DNA of 64,000 nucleotides from Massilia sp. Root133 (GTDB taxonomy: Bacteria; Pseudomonadota; Gammaproteobacteria; Burkholderiales; Burkholderiaceae_D), in NCBI RefSeq assembly GCF_001426525.1, contig NZ_LMEW01000036.1, forward strand, positions 1 through 64,000. Direction: 5' to 3'. The translations under genes were made by a program, and so were the position numbers. Below, piece by piece: positions 48,970 through 58,940 of this stretch; within the stretch, counting starts at the first letter, position 1; each line of letters begins with the position of its first letter. The notes below the pieces were generated by a model that was not told the DNA's origin, searched no databases, and saw nothing but the letters and a program-made list of their open reading frames with translations.

Positions 48970-50261
48970 CCAGCCTGCACGACCGCCACATCAATCCGCT
49001 GATCCTGAAGGATCTGAACGGCGACAACTGGCACCTGGAAGACTATGTCAAGCGCGGCGGCTATTCCGCGCTGCGCCGCATCCTGGAAGAGAAGATCACC
49101 CCCGAGGCGATCATCGCCGACCTCAAGACGTCCGGCCTGCGCGGCCGCGGCGGCGCGGGCTTCCCGACCGGCCTGAAGTGGAGCTTCATGCCGCGCCAGT
49201 TCCCGGGCCAGAAATATCTCGTCTGCAACACCGACGAAGGCGAACCGGGCACGTTCAAGGACCGCGACATCATCCGCTACAACCCGCACGCGCTGATCGA
49301 AGGCATGGCCATCGGTGCGTACGCGATGGGCATCACCGTGGGCTACAACTACATCCACGGCGAGATCTTCCAGGAATACCTGCGCTTCGAAGAGGCGCTG
49401 GAAGAGGCGCGCGCCGCCGGCTTCCTGGGCGACAAGATCATGGGTTCGGAGTTCTCGTTCCAGCTGCACGCGCACCACGGCTACGGCGCCTACATCTGCG
49501 GCGAAGAAACCGCGCTGCTGGAATCGCTGGAAGGCAAGAAGGGCCAGCCGCGCTTCAAGCCGCCGTTCCCGGCCTCGTTCGGCCTGTACGGCAAGCCGAC
49601 CACGATCAACAACACGGAAACGTTCGCAGCCGTCCCGTTCATCCTGAACATGGGCGCCGCCGATTACATGGCGCTGGGCAAGCCGAACAACGGCGGCACG
49701 AAGATCTTCTCGATCTCCGGCGACGTCGAGCGTCCGGGCAACTACGAGGTCCCGCTGGGCACCCCGTTCGCCAAGCTGATGGAGCTGGCTGGCGGCATGC
49801 GTGGTGGCAAGAAGATCAAGGCCGTCATCCCGGGCGGTTCGTCGGCACCGGTGGTGCGCGGCGACGTCATGATGCAGACCGACCTGGACTACGACTCGAT
49901 CGCCAAGGCCGGTTCGATGCTGGGTTCGGGCGCGGTGATCGTCATGGACGAGACCCGCTGCATGGTCAAGTCGCTGCTGCGCCTGTCCTACTTCTACTAC
50001 GAGGAATCGTGCGGCCAGTGCACGCCGTGCCGTGAAGGTACGGGCTGGATGTACCGCATGGTCCACCGCATCGAACATGGCCAGGGTCGTCCGGAAGACA
50101 TGGATATGCTGAACTCGATCGCCGACAACATCCAGGGCCGCACCATCTGCGCGCTGGGCGATGCCGCCGCGATGCCGGTTCGCGCCATGATCAAGAACTT
50201 CCGCGAAGAATTTGAATATCACGTCGAGCACAAGCACTGCCTGGTGCCGACTTACCTCTAA
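48966..50261 (+). CDS. nuoF: NADH-quinone oxidoreductase subunit F
   Basis: A 431-residue subunit that binds NADH, FMN and cluster N3. The NADH/FMN region is GLRGRGGAGFPTGLKW and CNTDEGEPGTFKDRD. The [4Fe-4S] motif is ESCGQCTPCREG with a fourth Cys in RTICALGD. Start 48966 chosen for the ATGA overlap with nuoE and the normal N-terminus. Confidence 0.98.
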   Translation: MTSLHDRHINPLILKDLNGDNWHLEDYVKRGGYSALRRILEEKITPEAIIADLKTSGLRGRGGAGFPTGLKWSFMPRQFPGQKYLVCNTDEGEPGTFKDRDIIRYNPHALIEGMAIGAYAMGITVGYNYIHGEIFQEYLRFEEALEEARAAGFLGDKIMGSEFSFQLHAHHGYGAYICGEETALLESLEGKKGQPRFKPPFPASFGLYGKPTTINNTETFAAVPFILNMGAADYMALGKPNNGGTKIFSISGDVERPGNYEVPLGTPFAKLMELAGGMRGGKKIKAVIPGGSSAPVVRGDVMMQTDLDYDSIAKAGSMLGSGAVIVMDETRCMVKSLLRLSYFYYEESCGQCTPCREGTGWMYRMVHRIEHGQGRPEDMDMLNSIADNIQGRTICALGDAAAMPVRAMIKNFREEFEYHVEHKHCLVPTYL

Positions 50262-50282
50262 ACCAGGTCAGGTAACGATCAA

Positions 50283-52613
50283 ATGGTTGAAATCGAATTA
50301 GACGGCAAGAAAGTCGAAGTCCCACCAGGTTCGATGGTGATGGACGCCGCAAACAAACTGGGAACATACATCCCGCACTTCTGCTACCACAAGAAGCTGT
50401 CCATCGCGGCCAACTGCCGCATGTGCCTCGTGGAAGTGGAAAAAGCGCCGAAGCCGCTGCCTGCCTGCGCCACCCCGGTCTCGCCGGGCATGATCGTGCG
50501 CACGCACAGCGACAAGGCCGTGCAGGCGCAGAAATCCGTCATGGAATTCCTGCTGATTAACCACCCGCTGGATTGCCCGATCTGCGACCAGGGCGGCGAA
50601 TGCCAGCTGCAGGATCTCGCAGTCGGCTACGGCAAGGGCGAGTCGCGCTACGCGGAAGAAAAGCGCGTGGTGGCACCGAAGGAAGCCGGTCCGCTGATCT
50701 CGATGGAAGAGATGACCCGCTGCATCCAGTGCACCCGCTGCGTGCGCTTCGGCCAGGAAGTGGCCGGCGTGATGGAATTCGGCATGCTGGGCCGCGGCGA
50801 GCACTCGGAAATCACGACGTTCGTCGGCAAGTCGGTCGACTCGGAAGTGTCGGGCAACATGATCGACCTGTGCCCGGTCGGCGCACTCACGTCGAAGCCG
50901 TTCCGCTATTCGGCACGTCCGTGGGAACTGCAGCGCCGCCGTTCGGTGTCGCCGCACGACTCGCTCGGTTCGAACCTGATCGTCCAGGTCAAGGGCGGCA
51001 AGGTGATGCGCGTGCTGCCGCTGGAAAACGAGAACATCAACGAGTGCTGGATCTCCGACAAGGACCGCTTCTCGTACGAAGCCCTCGACAACGCCTCGCG
51101 CCTCACGCAGCCGATGATCAAGCAGGACGGCAAGTGGATCGAGACCGATTGGCAGACGGCGCTGGAATACGTCGCCCACGGCCTGCGCAACATCCGCCAC
51201 GAGCACGGCGCCGACAGCATCGCTGCGATCGGTACCGCGCACTCGACGGTCGAAGAACTGTTCCTGCTGCAGAAAGCCATGCGTGGCTTCGGCATCGAGA
51301 ACGTCGACTTCCGCCTGCGCCAGACCGACTTCGCGCTGGACGGCAAAGTCGTCCCGCACCTGGGCATGCCGATCGCCGAACTGTCGACCCTGTCGCGCGT
51401 GCTGGTCGTCGGCTCGTTCCTGCGCAAGGACCACCCGCTGGCCGCGACGCGCCTGCGCGCCGCCGTCAAGTCGGGCGCCAAGCTGTCCATCGTCCACGGT
51501 TCGGCCGACGACAACCTGATCCCGACCGCGAACCGCATGATCGCCGCACCGAGCGACTGGCTGGCCGCGCTGACGGAAATCGCCGTCGCCGTCGCCGCTG
51601 CGAAAGGTGTCCAGGCGCCGGCCGGCTTCGAGGGAGTCTCCGCCGGCGACGCTGCGAAAGCCGTTGCCGCGACGCTGGTCGTGGAAAACGCCGCCGACCT
51701 GCCGGGCGCTGTCCTGCTGGGCAATGCCGCGATGTACCACCCGCAGGCATCGAAGCTGCACGCCGTCGCCGAGTGGATCGCCGCCGAGACGGGCGCCAAG
51801 TTCGGCTACTTCGTCGACGCCGCCAACACGGTCGGTGGCTACCTGGTCAATGCCACGTCGAAGAATGCCGCGAACCTGTTCGCACAGCCGAAGAAGGCCT
51901 ACGTGCTGCTGAACGCCGAGCCGGAACTGGATGCCGCCAACCCGGCGCAAGCCGTCAAGGCCCTGCGTGGCGCCGAGATGGTCGTCGCGATGTCGGCCTT
52001 CAAGCACGGCACCGACTACGCCGACGTGCTGCTGCCGATCTCGCCGTTCAGCGAGACCGCCGGTACGTTCGTCAACTGCGAAGGCCGCGCACAGAGCTTC
52101 AACGGCACCGTCAAGCCGCTGGGTGAAACCCGTCCGGCGTGGAAAGTGCTGCGCGTGCTGGGCAACCTGCTGGGCCTGCAAGGCTTCGATTACGAGAACT
52201 CGGAAGCTATCCGCGACGAAGCGCTGGGCAAGGGCAACACCGACCTGTCCGCCAAGCTGAACAACGTCGCCAAGATCGCTCCGGCCGGCGCGTTCTTCGG
52301 CAATGGCGAGCAACTGGAACGCCTGGCCGATGTGCCGATCCACTTCGCCGACGCCGTCGCGCGCCGTTCCGAACCGCTGCTGCGCACGGCCGACGGCCAG
52401 GCGCCGCTGGCGACCATCTCGGCGGCACTGGCTGAAAAGCTGGGCGTCAACGCCGGCGACCAGGTCACGGTATCGCAAGGGCAGGGCAGTGTCGTCTTGA
52501 GCGCAAACATCGACGCACGCCTGCCGGCGAACGTCGTGCGCGTCGCGGCCGCCCACGAATCGACTTCGGTACTGGGCGACATGTTCGGTCCGATCAACGT
52601 AGCTAAAGCATAA
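50283..52613 (+). CDS. nuoG: NADH-quinone oxidoreductase subunit G
   Basis: A 776-residue subunit with an N-terminal ferredoxin-like domain (cluster N1b ligands C34, C45, C48, C62), then CPICDQGGEC, CIQCTRCVRF and DLCPVGALTSKPF motifs for N5 and N4. A molybdopterin-oxidoreductase-like C-terminal domain without catalytic cofactor follows. Confidence 0.97.
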   Translation: MVEIELDGKKVEVPPGSMVMDAANKLGTYIPHFCYHKKLSIAANCRMCLVEVEKAPKPLPACATPVSPGMIVRTHSDKAVQAQKSVMEFLLINHPLDCPICDQGGECQLQDLAVGYGKGESRYAEEKRVVAPKEAGPLISMEEMTRCIQCTRCVRFGQEVAGVMEFGMLGRGEHSEITTFVGKSVDSEVSGNMIDLCPVGALTSKPFRYSARPWELQRRRSVSPHDSLGSNLIVQVKGGKVMRVLPLENENINECWISDKDRFSYEALDNASRLTQPMIKQDGKWIETDWQTALEYVAHGLRNIRHEHGADSIAAIGTAHSTVEELFLLQKAMRGFGIENVDFRLRQTDFALDGKVVPHLGMPIAELSTLSRVLVVGSFLRKDHPLAATRLRAAVKSGAKLSIVHGSADDNLIPTANRMIAAPSDWLAALTEIAVAVAAAKGVQAPAGFEGVSAGDAAKAVAATLVVENAADLPGAVLLGNAAMYHPQASKLHAVAEWIAAETGAKFGYFVDAANTVGGYLVNATSKNAANLFAQPKKAYVLLNAEPELDAANPAQAVKALRGAEMVVAMSAFKHGTDYADVLLPISPFSETAGTFVNCEGRAQSFNGTVKPLGETRPAWKVLRVLGNLLGLQGFDYENSEAIRDEALGKGNTDLSAKLNNVAKIAPAGAFFGNGEQLERLADVPIHFADAVARRSEPLLRTADGQAPLATISAALAEKLGVNAGDQVTVSQGQGSVVLSANIDARLPANVVRVAAAHESTSVLGDMFGPINVAKA

Positions 52614-52634
52614 AAGCAGGGGAGCCCAAGCAAA

Positions 52635-53717
52635 ATGTCGGTACCTGACATGATTAACAACCTGAACAGCAGCGGCGCGAGCCTGCTCGGCACGACGGCC
52701 TGGCCGCTCGTGTGGACGCTGCTGAAAATCGTCGTCGTCCTGCTGCCGCTGATGGGCCTCGTGGCCTATCTCGTGCTGTGGGAGCGCAAGCTGATCGGCT
52801 GGATTCACATCCGTATCGGCCCGAACCGCGTCGGCCCCGGCGGCCTGCTGCAGCCGATCTCGGACGCCCTGAAGCTGTTGCTGAAGGAAATCGTGATCCC
52901 GGCGAAAGCCACGGCGAGCCTGTTCGTGATCGGCCCGCTGATGACCATCATGCCGGCGCTGGCCGCATGGTCGGTCATCCCGTTCGGCCCGCAAGCGGCC
53001 CTCGCCAACGTGAACGCCGGCCTGCTGCTGCTGCTGGCGATCACGTCGATGGAGGTGTACGGCATCATCATCGCCGGCTGGTCGGCCAACTCGAAGTACT
53101 CGTTCATGGGCGCGATGCGCGCATCGGCGCAGATGATCTCGTACGAAATCCCGATGGGCTTCGTGATGGTCGTCGTGCTGATGGTGTCGGGCTCGCTGAA
53201 CTTCTCGGACATCGTCGCAAGCCAGGAGCGCGGCATGTTCGCCGCCCACGGCGTGAACATCCTGTCGTGGAACTGGCTGCCGCTGCTGCCGCTGTTCATC
53301 ATCTACATCACGTCCGGCCTGGCCGAGTGCAACCGCCACCCGTTCGACGTGGTGGAAGGCGAATCGGAAATCGTGGCCGGCCACATGGTCGAATACTCGG
53401 GCATGTCGTACGCGATGTTCATGCTGGCCGAGTACGCCAACATGATCCTCGTCGGCACGCTGGCAGCTATCATGTTCCTGGGCGGCTGGTCCGCACCGTT
53501 CTCGTTCCTGGAATTCGGCGCCATCGGCGGATTCTTCTGGCTGTTCGCGAAGATGTTCCTGATCGTCTCGCTGTTCATCTGGGTCCGCGGCACGTTCCCG
53601 CGCTACCGCTATGACCAGATCATGCGTCTCGGCTGGAAAGTGTTCATTCCGCTGACCCTGATCTGGCTGGTGCTGGTGGCTGGCTGGATGCAGACGCCGT
53701 GGAACATCTGGAAGTAA
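52635..53717 (+). CDS. nuoH: NADH-quinone oxidoreductase subunit H
   Basis: A 360-residue membrane subunit with eight or nine helices at the junction with the peripheral arm. WERKLIGWIHIRIGPNRVGPGGLLQPISD and AECNRHPFDVVEGESEIVAG, lining the quinone tunnel, are fully conserved. Confidence 0.98.
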   Translation: MSVPDMINNLNSSGASLLGTTAWPLVWTLLKIVVVLLPLMGLVAYLVLWERKLIGWIHIRIGPNRVGPGGLLQPISDALKLLLKEIVIPAKATASLFVIGPLMTIMPALAAWSVIPFGPQAALANVNAGLLLLLAITSMEVYGIIIAGWSANSKYSFMGAMRASAQMISYEIPMGFVMVVVLMVSGSLNFSDIVASQERGMFAAHGVNILSWNWLPLLPLFIIYITSGLAECNRHPFDVVEGESEIVAGHMVEYSGMSYAMFMLAEYANMILVGTLAAIMFLGGWSAPFSFLEFGAIGGFFWLFAKMFLIVSLFIWVRGTFPRYRYDQIMRLGWKVFIPLTLIWLVLVAGWMQTPWNIWK

Positions 53718-53730
53718 GGAAGCACACAAA

Positions 53731-54219
53731 ATGACACGAGTTAAAGAGATCCTCGGCAGCCTGATGCTGTCCGAGCTGATTAAAGGTCTGGCCCTGACCG
53801 GCAAGTACGCGTTCTCGCGCAAGATCACGGTTCAGTATCCGGAAGAAAAGACCCCCATCTCGCCGCGCTTCCGCGGCCTGCATGCGCTGCGCCGCTACCC
53901 GAACGGGGAAGAGCGCTGCATCGCGTGCAAGCTGTGCGAAGCCGTGTGTCCGGCGATGGCCATCACGATCGAATCGGCGCAGCGCGAAGACGGCACCCGC
54001 CGCACGACGCGCTACGACATCGACCTGACCAAGTGCATCTTCTGCGGTTTCTGCGAAGAGTCGTGCCCGGTCGACTCGATCGTCGAGACCCAGGTGCTGG
54101 AATACCACGGCGAAAAACGCGGCGACCTGTACTACACCAAGGAAATGCTGCTGGCCGTGGGCGATCGCTACGAGAACGACATCGCCGCTGCACGCGAAGC
54201 CGATGCCAAGTACCGCTAA
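53731..54219 (+). CDS. nuoI: NADH-quinone oxidoreductase subunit I
   Basis: A 162-residue ferredoxin-like subunit with two [4Fe-4S] clusters (N6a, N6b) bound by CIACKLCEAVCP and CIFCGFCEESCP. An amphipathic N-terminal helix anchors it to the membrane arm. Confidence 0.98.
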   Translation: MTRVKEILGSLMLSELIKGLALTGKYAFSRKITVQYPEEKTPISPRFRGLHALRRYPNGEERCIACKLCEAVCPAMAITIESAQREDGTRRTTRYDIDLTKCIFCGFCEESCPVDSIVETQVLEYHGEKRGDLYYTKEMLLAVGDRYENDIAAAREADAKYR

Positions 54220-54245
54220 CAAAAAAAGGGCTCCTGCGTAACGTC

Positions 54246-54911
54246 ATGGATTTCACAACTGTTCTGTTCTACGTCTTCTCGGCCGTGATGGTGCTGGCCG
54301 GGTTGCGCGTCATTACCGCCAAGAACCCGGTCCACGCCGCGCTGTTCCTGGTGCTCGCGTTCTTCAACGCTGCCGGTATCTGGATGCTGCTCAAGGCCGA
54401 GTTCCTGGCCATCGTGCTGGTACTGGTCTACGTCGGCGCCGTCATGGTGCTGTTCCTGTTCGTCGTGATGATGCTCGACATTAATATCGACCGCATGCGC
54501 GAAGGCTTCTGGGGCTACCTCCCGGTGGCGTCCGGCGTGGGCGCGCTGATCGTGCTGGAGATGGCCGCCGTCCTGTGGCGCGGCTTCCTGGGCCAGGGCG
54601 ATGCCCCGACCGAGGCGACTGTGGGCCACATCGGCGGCACCCATGAACTGGGCCGCCTGATCTACACCCAGTACATCTACGGTTTCGAGATCGCCGGCCT
54701 GATCCTGCTGGTCGCCATCATCGCCGCCGTGGCGCTGACCCTGCGCAAGCGCAAGGACACCAAAGCCATCGACCCGGGCCTCGCCGTCCGCGTCAAGCGT
54801 AACGACCGTCTGAAGATCGTCAAGATGCAGACGGTGAACCAGAAGGCGATCGACGACGCGGCTGTTGCTGCCGCTGCGGCCGCCGCTGCTGCCAACAAGG
54901 AGGCGCAATGA
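54246..54911 (+). CDS. nuoJ: NADH-quinone oxidoreductase subunit J
   Basis: A 221-residue membrane subunit with five helices; the third contains LVLVYVGAVMVLFLFVVMML, which has the pi-bulge region. The C-terminus carries an extra basic and alanine-rich tail beyond the last helix. Overlaps nuoK by 4 bp. Confidence 0.95.
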   Translation: MDFTTVLFYVFSAVMVLAGLRVITAKNPVHAALFLVLAFFNAAGIWMLLKAEFLAIVLVLVYVGAVMVLFLFVVMMLDINIDRMREGFWGYLPVASGVGALIVLEMAAVLWRGFLGQGDAPTEATVGHIGGTHELGRLIYTQYIYGFEIAGLILLVAIIAAVALTLRKRKDTKAIDPGLAVRVKRNDRLKIVKMQTVNQKAIDDAAVAAAAAAAAANKEAQ

Positions 54912-55216
54912 CTTTATCGCTCGCTCACTACCTGATCCTGGGCGCGATCCTGTTCGCGATCTCCGTGATCGGCATTTTCCTGAACCGGAAGAACATCATC
55001 ATCCTGCTGATGGCCATCGAACTGATGCTGCTGGCGGTGAACCTGAACTTTGTGGCGTTCTCGCATTATCTGGGCGACGCGGCAGGGCAGATCTTCGTGT
55101 TCTTCATCCTGACTGTCGCGGCCGCCGAATCGGCGATCGGCCTGGCGATCCTGGTGGTCCTGTTCCGTAACCTGGACACGATCAACGTGGAAGACCTCGA
55201 CAGCCTGAAGGGCTAA
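54908..55216 (+). CDS. nuoK: NADH-quinone oxidoreductase subunit K
   Basis: A 102-residue, three-helix antiporter-like subunit. The membrane glutamates needed for proton pumping are in LLMAIELMLLAVNLNFVAFS and VAAAESAIGLAILV. Confidence 0.97.
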   Translation: MTLSLAHYLILGAILFAISVIGIFLNRKNIIILLMAIELMLLAVNLNFVAFSHYLGDAAGQIFVFFILTVAAAESAIGLAILVVLFRNLDTINVEDLDSLKG

Positions 55217-55261
55217 GCGGTTTGTCTGTCAACCTCCTGATAAATACACAAAAGGTTCAAC

Positions 55262-57379
55262 ATGGCGGGGCAAATTATTAACCCTAATCTCTTGCTGGCG
55301 GTGCCACTGGCGCCGCTCGCGGGCTCGGCGATCGCCGGCCTGCTCGGCACCAAGTTCTTCGGCAACGTCGTCGGCCGGGTCGTGTCGCACTCCGCGACCA
55401 TCCTGGGCGTCTTCATTGCCATGGTCATCTCGATCATGACGCTGAACCAGGTCATCGACGGCGCCACGTTCAATGGCGACGTCTACACCTGGATGACGAT
55501 CGGCACCATGAAGATGTCGGTCGGCTTCAAGATCGACGCGCTGTCCGCGATGATGATGTGCGTCGTCACGTCGGTCTCGCTGATGGTCCACATCTACACG
55601 ATCGGCTACATGGCGGAAGACGACGGCTACAACCGCTTCTTCTCGTACATCTCGCTGTTCACGTTCTCGATGCTGATGCTGGTCATGTCCAACAACTTCC
55701 TGCAGCTGTTCTTCGGCTGGGAAGCGGTGGGCCTGGTCTCGTACCTGCTGATCGGCTTCTGGTACACGCGTCCGACCGCGATCTTCGCGAACATGAAGGC
55801 GTTCCTCGTGAACCGCGTCGGCGACTTCGGCTTCATCCTCGGCATCGGCCTGCTGCTGGCCGCGACCGGCACGATGAACTACGACGAGACGTTCGCCAAG
55901 GCGGGCGCGCTGTCGGCCATGTTCGTGCCGGGCACCACCTGGCCGCTGCTGACGGCTGCCTGCATCTGCCTGTTCATCGGCGCGATGGGCAAATCGGCGC
56001 AGTTCCCGCTGCACGTCTGGCTGCCGGACTCGATGGAAGGCCCGACCCCGATCTCGGCACTGATCCACGCCGCGACGATGGTTACCGCCGGCATCTTCAT
56101 GGTGACCCGCATGTCGCCGCTGTTCGAACTGTCGGATACGGCACTGTCGTTCATCGTCGTCATCGGCTCGATCACCGCGCTGTTCATGGGCTTCCTGGGC
56201 ATCATCCAGAACGACATCAAGCGCGTCGTCGCGTACTCCACGCTGTCGCAGCTGGGCTACATGACGGTCGCACTGGGCGTGTCGGCCTATAACGTCGCCG
56301 TGTTCCACCTGATGACCCACGCGTTCTTCAAGGCGCTGCTGTTCCTCGGTGCCGGTTCCGTCATCATCGGCATGCACCACGACCAGGACATGCGCAACAT
56401 GGGCGGCCTGCGCAAGTACATGCCGATCACGTGGATCACGTCGCTGCTGGGTTCGCTGGCACTGATCGGTACGCCGTTCTTCGCCGGTTTCTACTCGAAG
56501 GATTCGATCATCGAAGCCGTCGCCGCCTCGCACCTGTGGGGTTCGGGCTTCGCGTACTTCTCCGTCATCGCCGGCGTGTTCGTGACCGCGTTCTACTCGT
56601 TCCGCATGTACTTCCTGGTCTTCCACGGCGAGGAGCGTTTCGGCAAGGCGCATGCTCATGACGATCACCACGCGCACCACGACGACCACGCACACAACGG
56701 CGAAGGCAAGGACCCGACCGCGCTGCACGAGGCCACTGCCCATCATGAAGAAGACGAGGACGATCACGGCCACCACGGCCTGGCCCCGGGCCAGAAGCCG
56801 CACGAGTCGCCGCTGGTCGTGACCCTGCCGCTGATCCTGCTGGCGATCCCGTCCGTCATCATCGGCTTCTTCGCGATCGGCCCGATGCTGTACGGTAAGT
56901 TCTTCGAAGGCGTCATCACGATCAACGCGGAACGCCACCCGGCGATGGAAGAACTGGCGCACGAGTTCCACGGCGCCGCCGCGATGGGGATGCATTCGTT
57001 CACGTCGCTCCCGTTCTGGCTCGCACTGGCCGGCGTCGTCGCCGCGTTCTACTGCTACATGATCAATCCGCGCGTGCCGGCCGCTTTCTACAAGGCGCTG
57101 CGTCCGATCCACACGCTGTTGGACAACAAGTACTACATGGACAAGTTCAACGAAGTCGTGTTCGCCGGCGGCGCACGCCTGCTGGGCAAGGGCCTGTGGC
57201 AGGTCGGCGACCGCGCGCTGATCGACGGCCTCGTCGTCAACGGTTCCGCGAAGGTCGTGGGCTGGTTCTCGACCGTCGTCCGCACGTTCCAGACTGGTTA
57301 CATCTACCACTATGCGTTCGTGATGATCCTGGGCGTGCTGGGTACGCTGCTGTACTTCTTCCCGTTCTGGCACGCTTAA
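55262..57379 (+). CDS. nuoL: NADH-quinone oxidoreductase subunit L
   Basis: A 705-residue Mrp-antiporter-like proton channel, the distal membrane subunit. FGWEAVGLVSYLLIGFW and MGKSAQFPLHVWLPDSMEGPTPISALIHAATMV contain the key Glu and Lys residues. The C-terminal lateral helix and last helix are present. An unusual His/Asp/Glu-rich loop occupies about residues 462-510. Confidence 0.97.
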   Translation: MAGQIINPNLLLAVPLAPLAGSAIAGLLGTKFFGNVVGRVVSHSATILGVFIAMVISIMTLNQVIDGATFNGDVYTWMTIGTMKMSVGFKIDALSAMMMCVVTSVSLMVHIYTIGYMAEDDGYNRFFSYISLFTFSMLMLVMSNNFLQLFFGWEAVGLVSYLLIGFWYTRPTAIFANMKAFLVNRVGDFGFILGIGLLLAATGTMNYDETFAKAGALSAMFVPGTTWPLLTAACICLFIGAMGKSAQFPLHVWLPDSMEGPTPISALIHAATMVTAGIFMVTRMSPLFELSDTALSFIVVIGSITALFMGFLGIIQNDIKRVVAYSTLSQLGYMTVALGVSAYNVAVFHLMTHAFFKALLFLGAGSVIIGMHHDQDMRNMGGLRKYMPITWITSLLGSLALIGTPFFAGFYSKDSIIEAVAASHLWGSGFAYFSVIAGVFVTAFYSFRMYFLVFHGEERFGKAHAHDDHHAHHDDHAHNGEGKDPTALHEATAHHEEDEDDHGHHGLAPGQKPHESPLVVTLPLILLAIPSVIIGFFAIGPMLYGKFFEGVITINAERHPAMEELAHEFHGAAAMGMHSFTSLPFWLALAGVVAAFYCYMINPRVPAAFYKALRPIHTLLDNKYYMDKFNEVVFAGGARLLGKGLWQVGDRALIDGLVVNGSAKVVGWFSTVVRTFQTGYIYHYAFVMILGVLGTLLYFFPFWHA

Positions 57380-57395
57380 AAGAGAGAAAAACAAG

Positions 57396-58919
57396 ATGCA
57401 GTCTATTTCGACCTTTCCTCCTTACCTGAGCCTGTCCGTCTGGCTGCCGATCCTGTGCGGCGTCATCGTGCTGGCCGTCGGTCGCGACAGCCGCGCGGGC
57501 TTCACCCGCCTTCTGGCGCTGGCCGGTGCTATCATCAGCTTCCTGCCGACGATCCCGCTGTTCACGCAATTCAGCAACACGGCCCACGGCCCGCAGTTCG
57601 TGGAAAAAGCCGCCTGGATTTCGCGCTTCAACATCCAGTACTACCTCGGCATCGACGGCCTGAGCCTCTGGTTCGTGCCGCTGACGGCCTTCATCACGAT
57701 CATCGTGGTGATCTCCGCGTGGGAAGTGATCCAGGAACGTGTCGCCCAGTATATGGGGTCGTTCCTGCTGCTGTCGGGCCTGATGATCGGCGTGTTCGTC
57801 GCGCTGGACGGCCTGCTGTTCTACTTCTTCTTCGAAGCCACGCTGATCCCGATGTTCATCATCATCGGCGTGTTCGGCGGCCCGAACCGCGTGTATGCGT
57901 CGTTCAAGTTCTTCCTGTACACGTTCATGGGCTCGCTGCTGACGCTGATCGCGATCATCTACCTGTACAACAAATCGAACGGCAGCTTCGACATCCTGGC
58001 ATGGCACAACCTGCCGCTGACGATGAAGGAACAAGTCCTGATCTTCGTCGCGTTCCTGATGGCTTTCGCCGTCAAGGTGCCGATGTGGCCGGTGCACACC
58101 TGGCTGCCGGACGCCCACGTGGAAGCGCCGACCGGCGGTTCCGTCGTGCTGGCCGCGATCATGCTGAAGCTGGGCGGTTACGGCTTCCTGCGATTCTCGC
58201 TGCCGATCGCGCCTGACGCCTCGCACTACCTGGCCCCGCTGATCATCGTGCTGTCGCTGATCGCCGTGATCTACATCGGCCTGGTCGCGATGGTGCAGGT
58301 CGACATGAAGAAACTGGTCGCGTACTCGTCGATCGCCCACATGGGCTTCGTCACGCTCGGCTTCTTCATCTTCAACGAGATCGGCGTGCAGGGCGGTATC
58401 GTGCAGATGATCTCGCACGGCTTCGTGTCGGGCGCCATGTTCCTGTGTATCGGCGTGCTGTACGACCGCCTGCATTCGCGCCAGATCGCCGACTACGGTG
58501 GCGTCGTCAACGTGATGCCGAAGTTCGCCGCGTTCTCCGTGCTGTTCGCGATGGCCAACTGCGGCCTGCCGGCGACGTCGGGCTTCGTGGGCGAATTCAT
58601 GGTCATCCTGGGCGCCGTCAAGTTCAACTTCTGGACCGGCCTGCTGGCCGCCACCGCCCTGATCCTGGGCGCGGCGTACTCGCTGTGGATGGTCAAGCGC
58701 GTCGTGTTCGGCAAGATCGGCAACAAGCACGTGGCCGAACTGACCGACCTGAACGGCCGCGAGTTCTTCATGCTGGGCGTGCTCGCGATCCTGACCATCT
58801 ACATGGGCCTGTATCCGGCGCCGTTCACCGACACGATGCAGGTGTCGGTCGCGGACCTGCTGCAGCACGTGTCGGTCAGCAAGCTGCCGCAGGCAGTGGC
58901 TGCCGTCGCCGCGCACTGA
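57396..58919 (+). CDS. nuoM: NADH-quinone oxidoreductase subunit M
   Basis: A 507-residue antiporter-like proton-pumping subunit with 14 helices. FFEATLIPMFIIIGVFGG and KVPMWPVHTWLPDAHVEAPTGGSVVLA include the conserved Glu and Lys. Follows nuoL by 16 bp. Confidence 0.98.
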   Translation: MQSISTFPPYLSLSVWLPILCGVIVLAVGRDSRAGFTRLLALAGAIISFLPTIPLFTQFSNTAHGPQFVEKAAWISRFNIQYYLGIDGLSLWFVPLTAFITIIVVISAWEVIQERVAQYMGSFLLLSGLMIGVFVALDGLLFYFFFEATLIPMFIIIGVFGGPNRVYASFKFFLYTFMGSLLTLIAIIYLYNKSNGSFDILAWHNLPLTMKEQVLIFVAFLMAFAVKVPMWPVHTWLPDAHVEAPTGGSVVLAAIMLKLGGYGFLRFSLPIAPDASHYLAPLIIVLSLIAVIYIGLVAMVQVDMKKLVAYSSIAHMGFVTLGFFIFNEIGVQGGIVQMISHGFVSGAMFLCIGVLYDRLHSRQIADYGGVVNVMPKFAAFSVLFAMANCGLPATSGFVGEFMVILGAVKFNFWTGLLAATALILGAAYSLWMVKRVVFGKIGNKHVAELTDLNGREFFMLGVLAILTIYMGLYPAPFTDTMQVSVADLLQHVSVSKLPQAVAAVAAH

Positions 58920-58940
58920 GATTGAGGCACAAACAACGAT

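Noticed and set aside
50298..53828. A very long open frame on the minus strand across nuoG and nuoH
   Set aside because: It is exactly antisense to clearly conserved complex I genes and has a His/Arg/Asp-rich composition typical of mirror frames in high-GC DNA.
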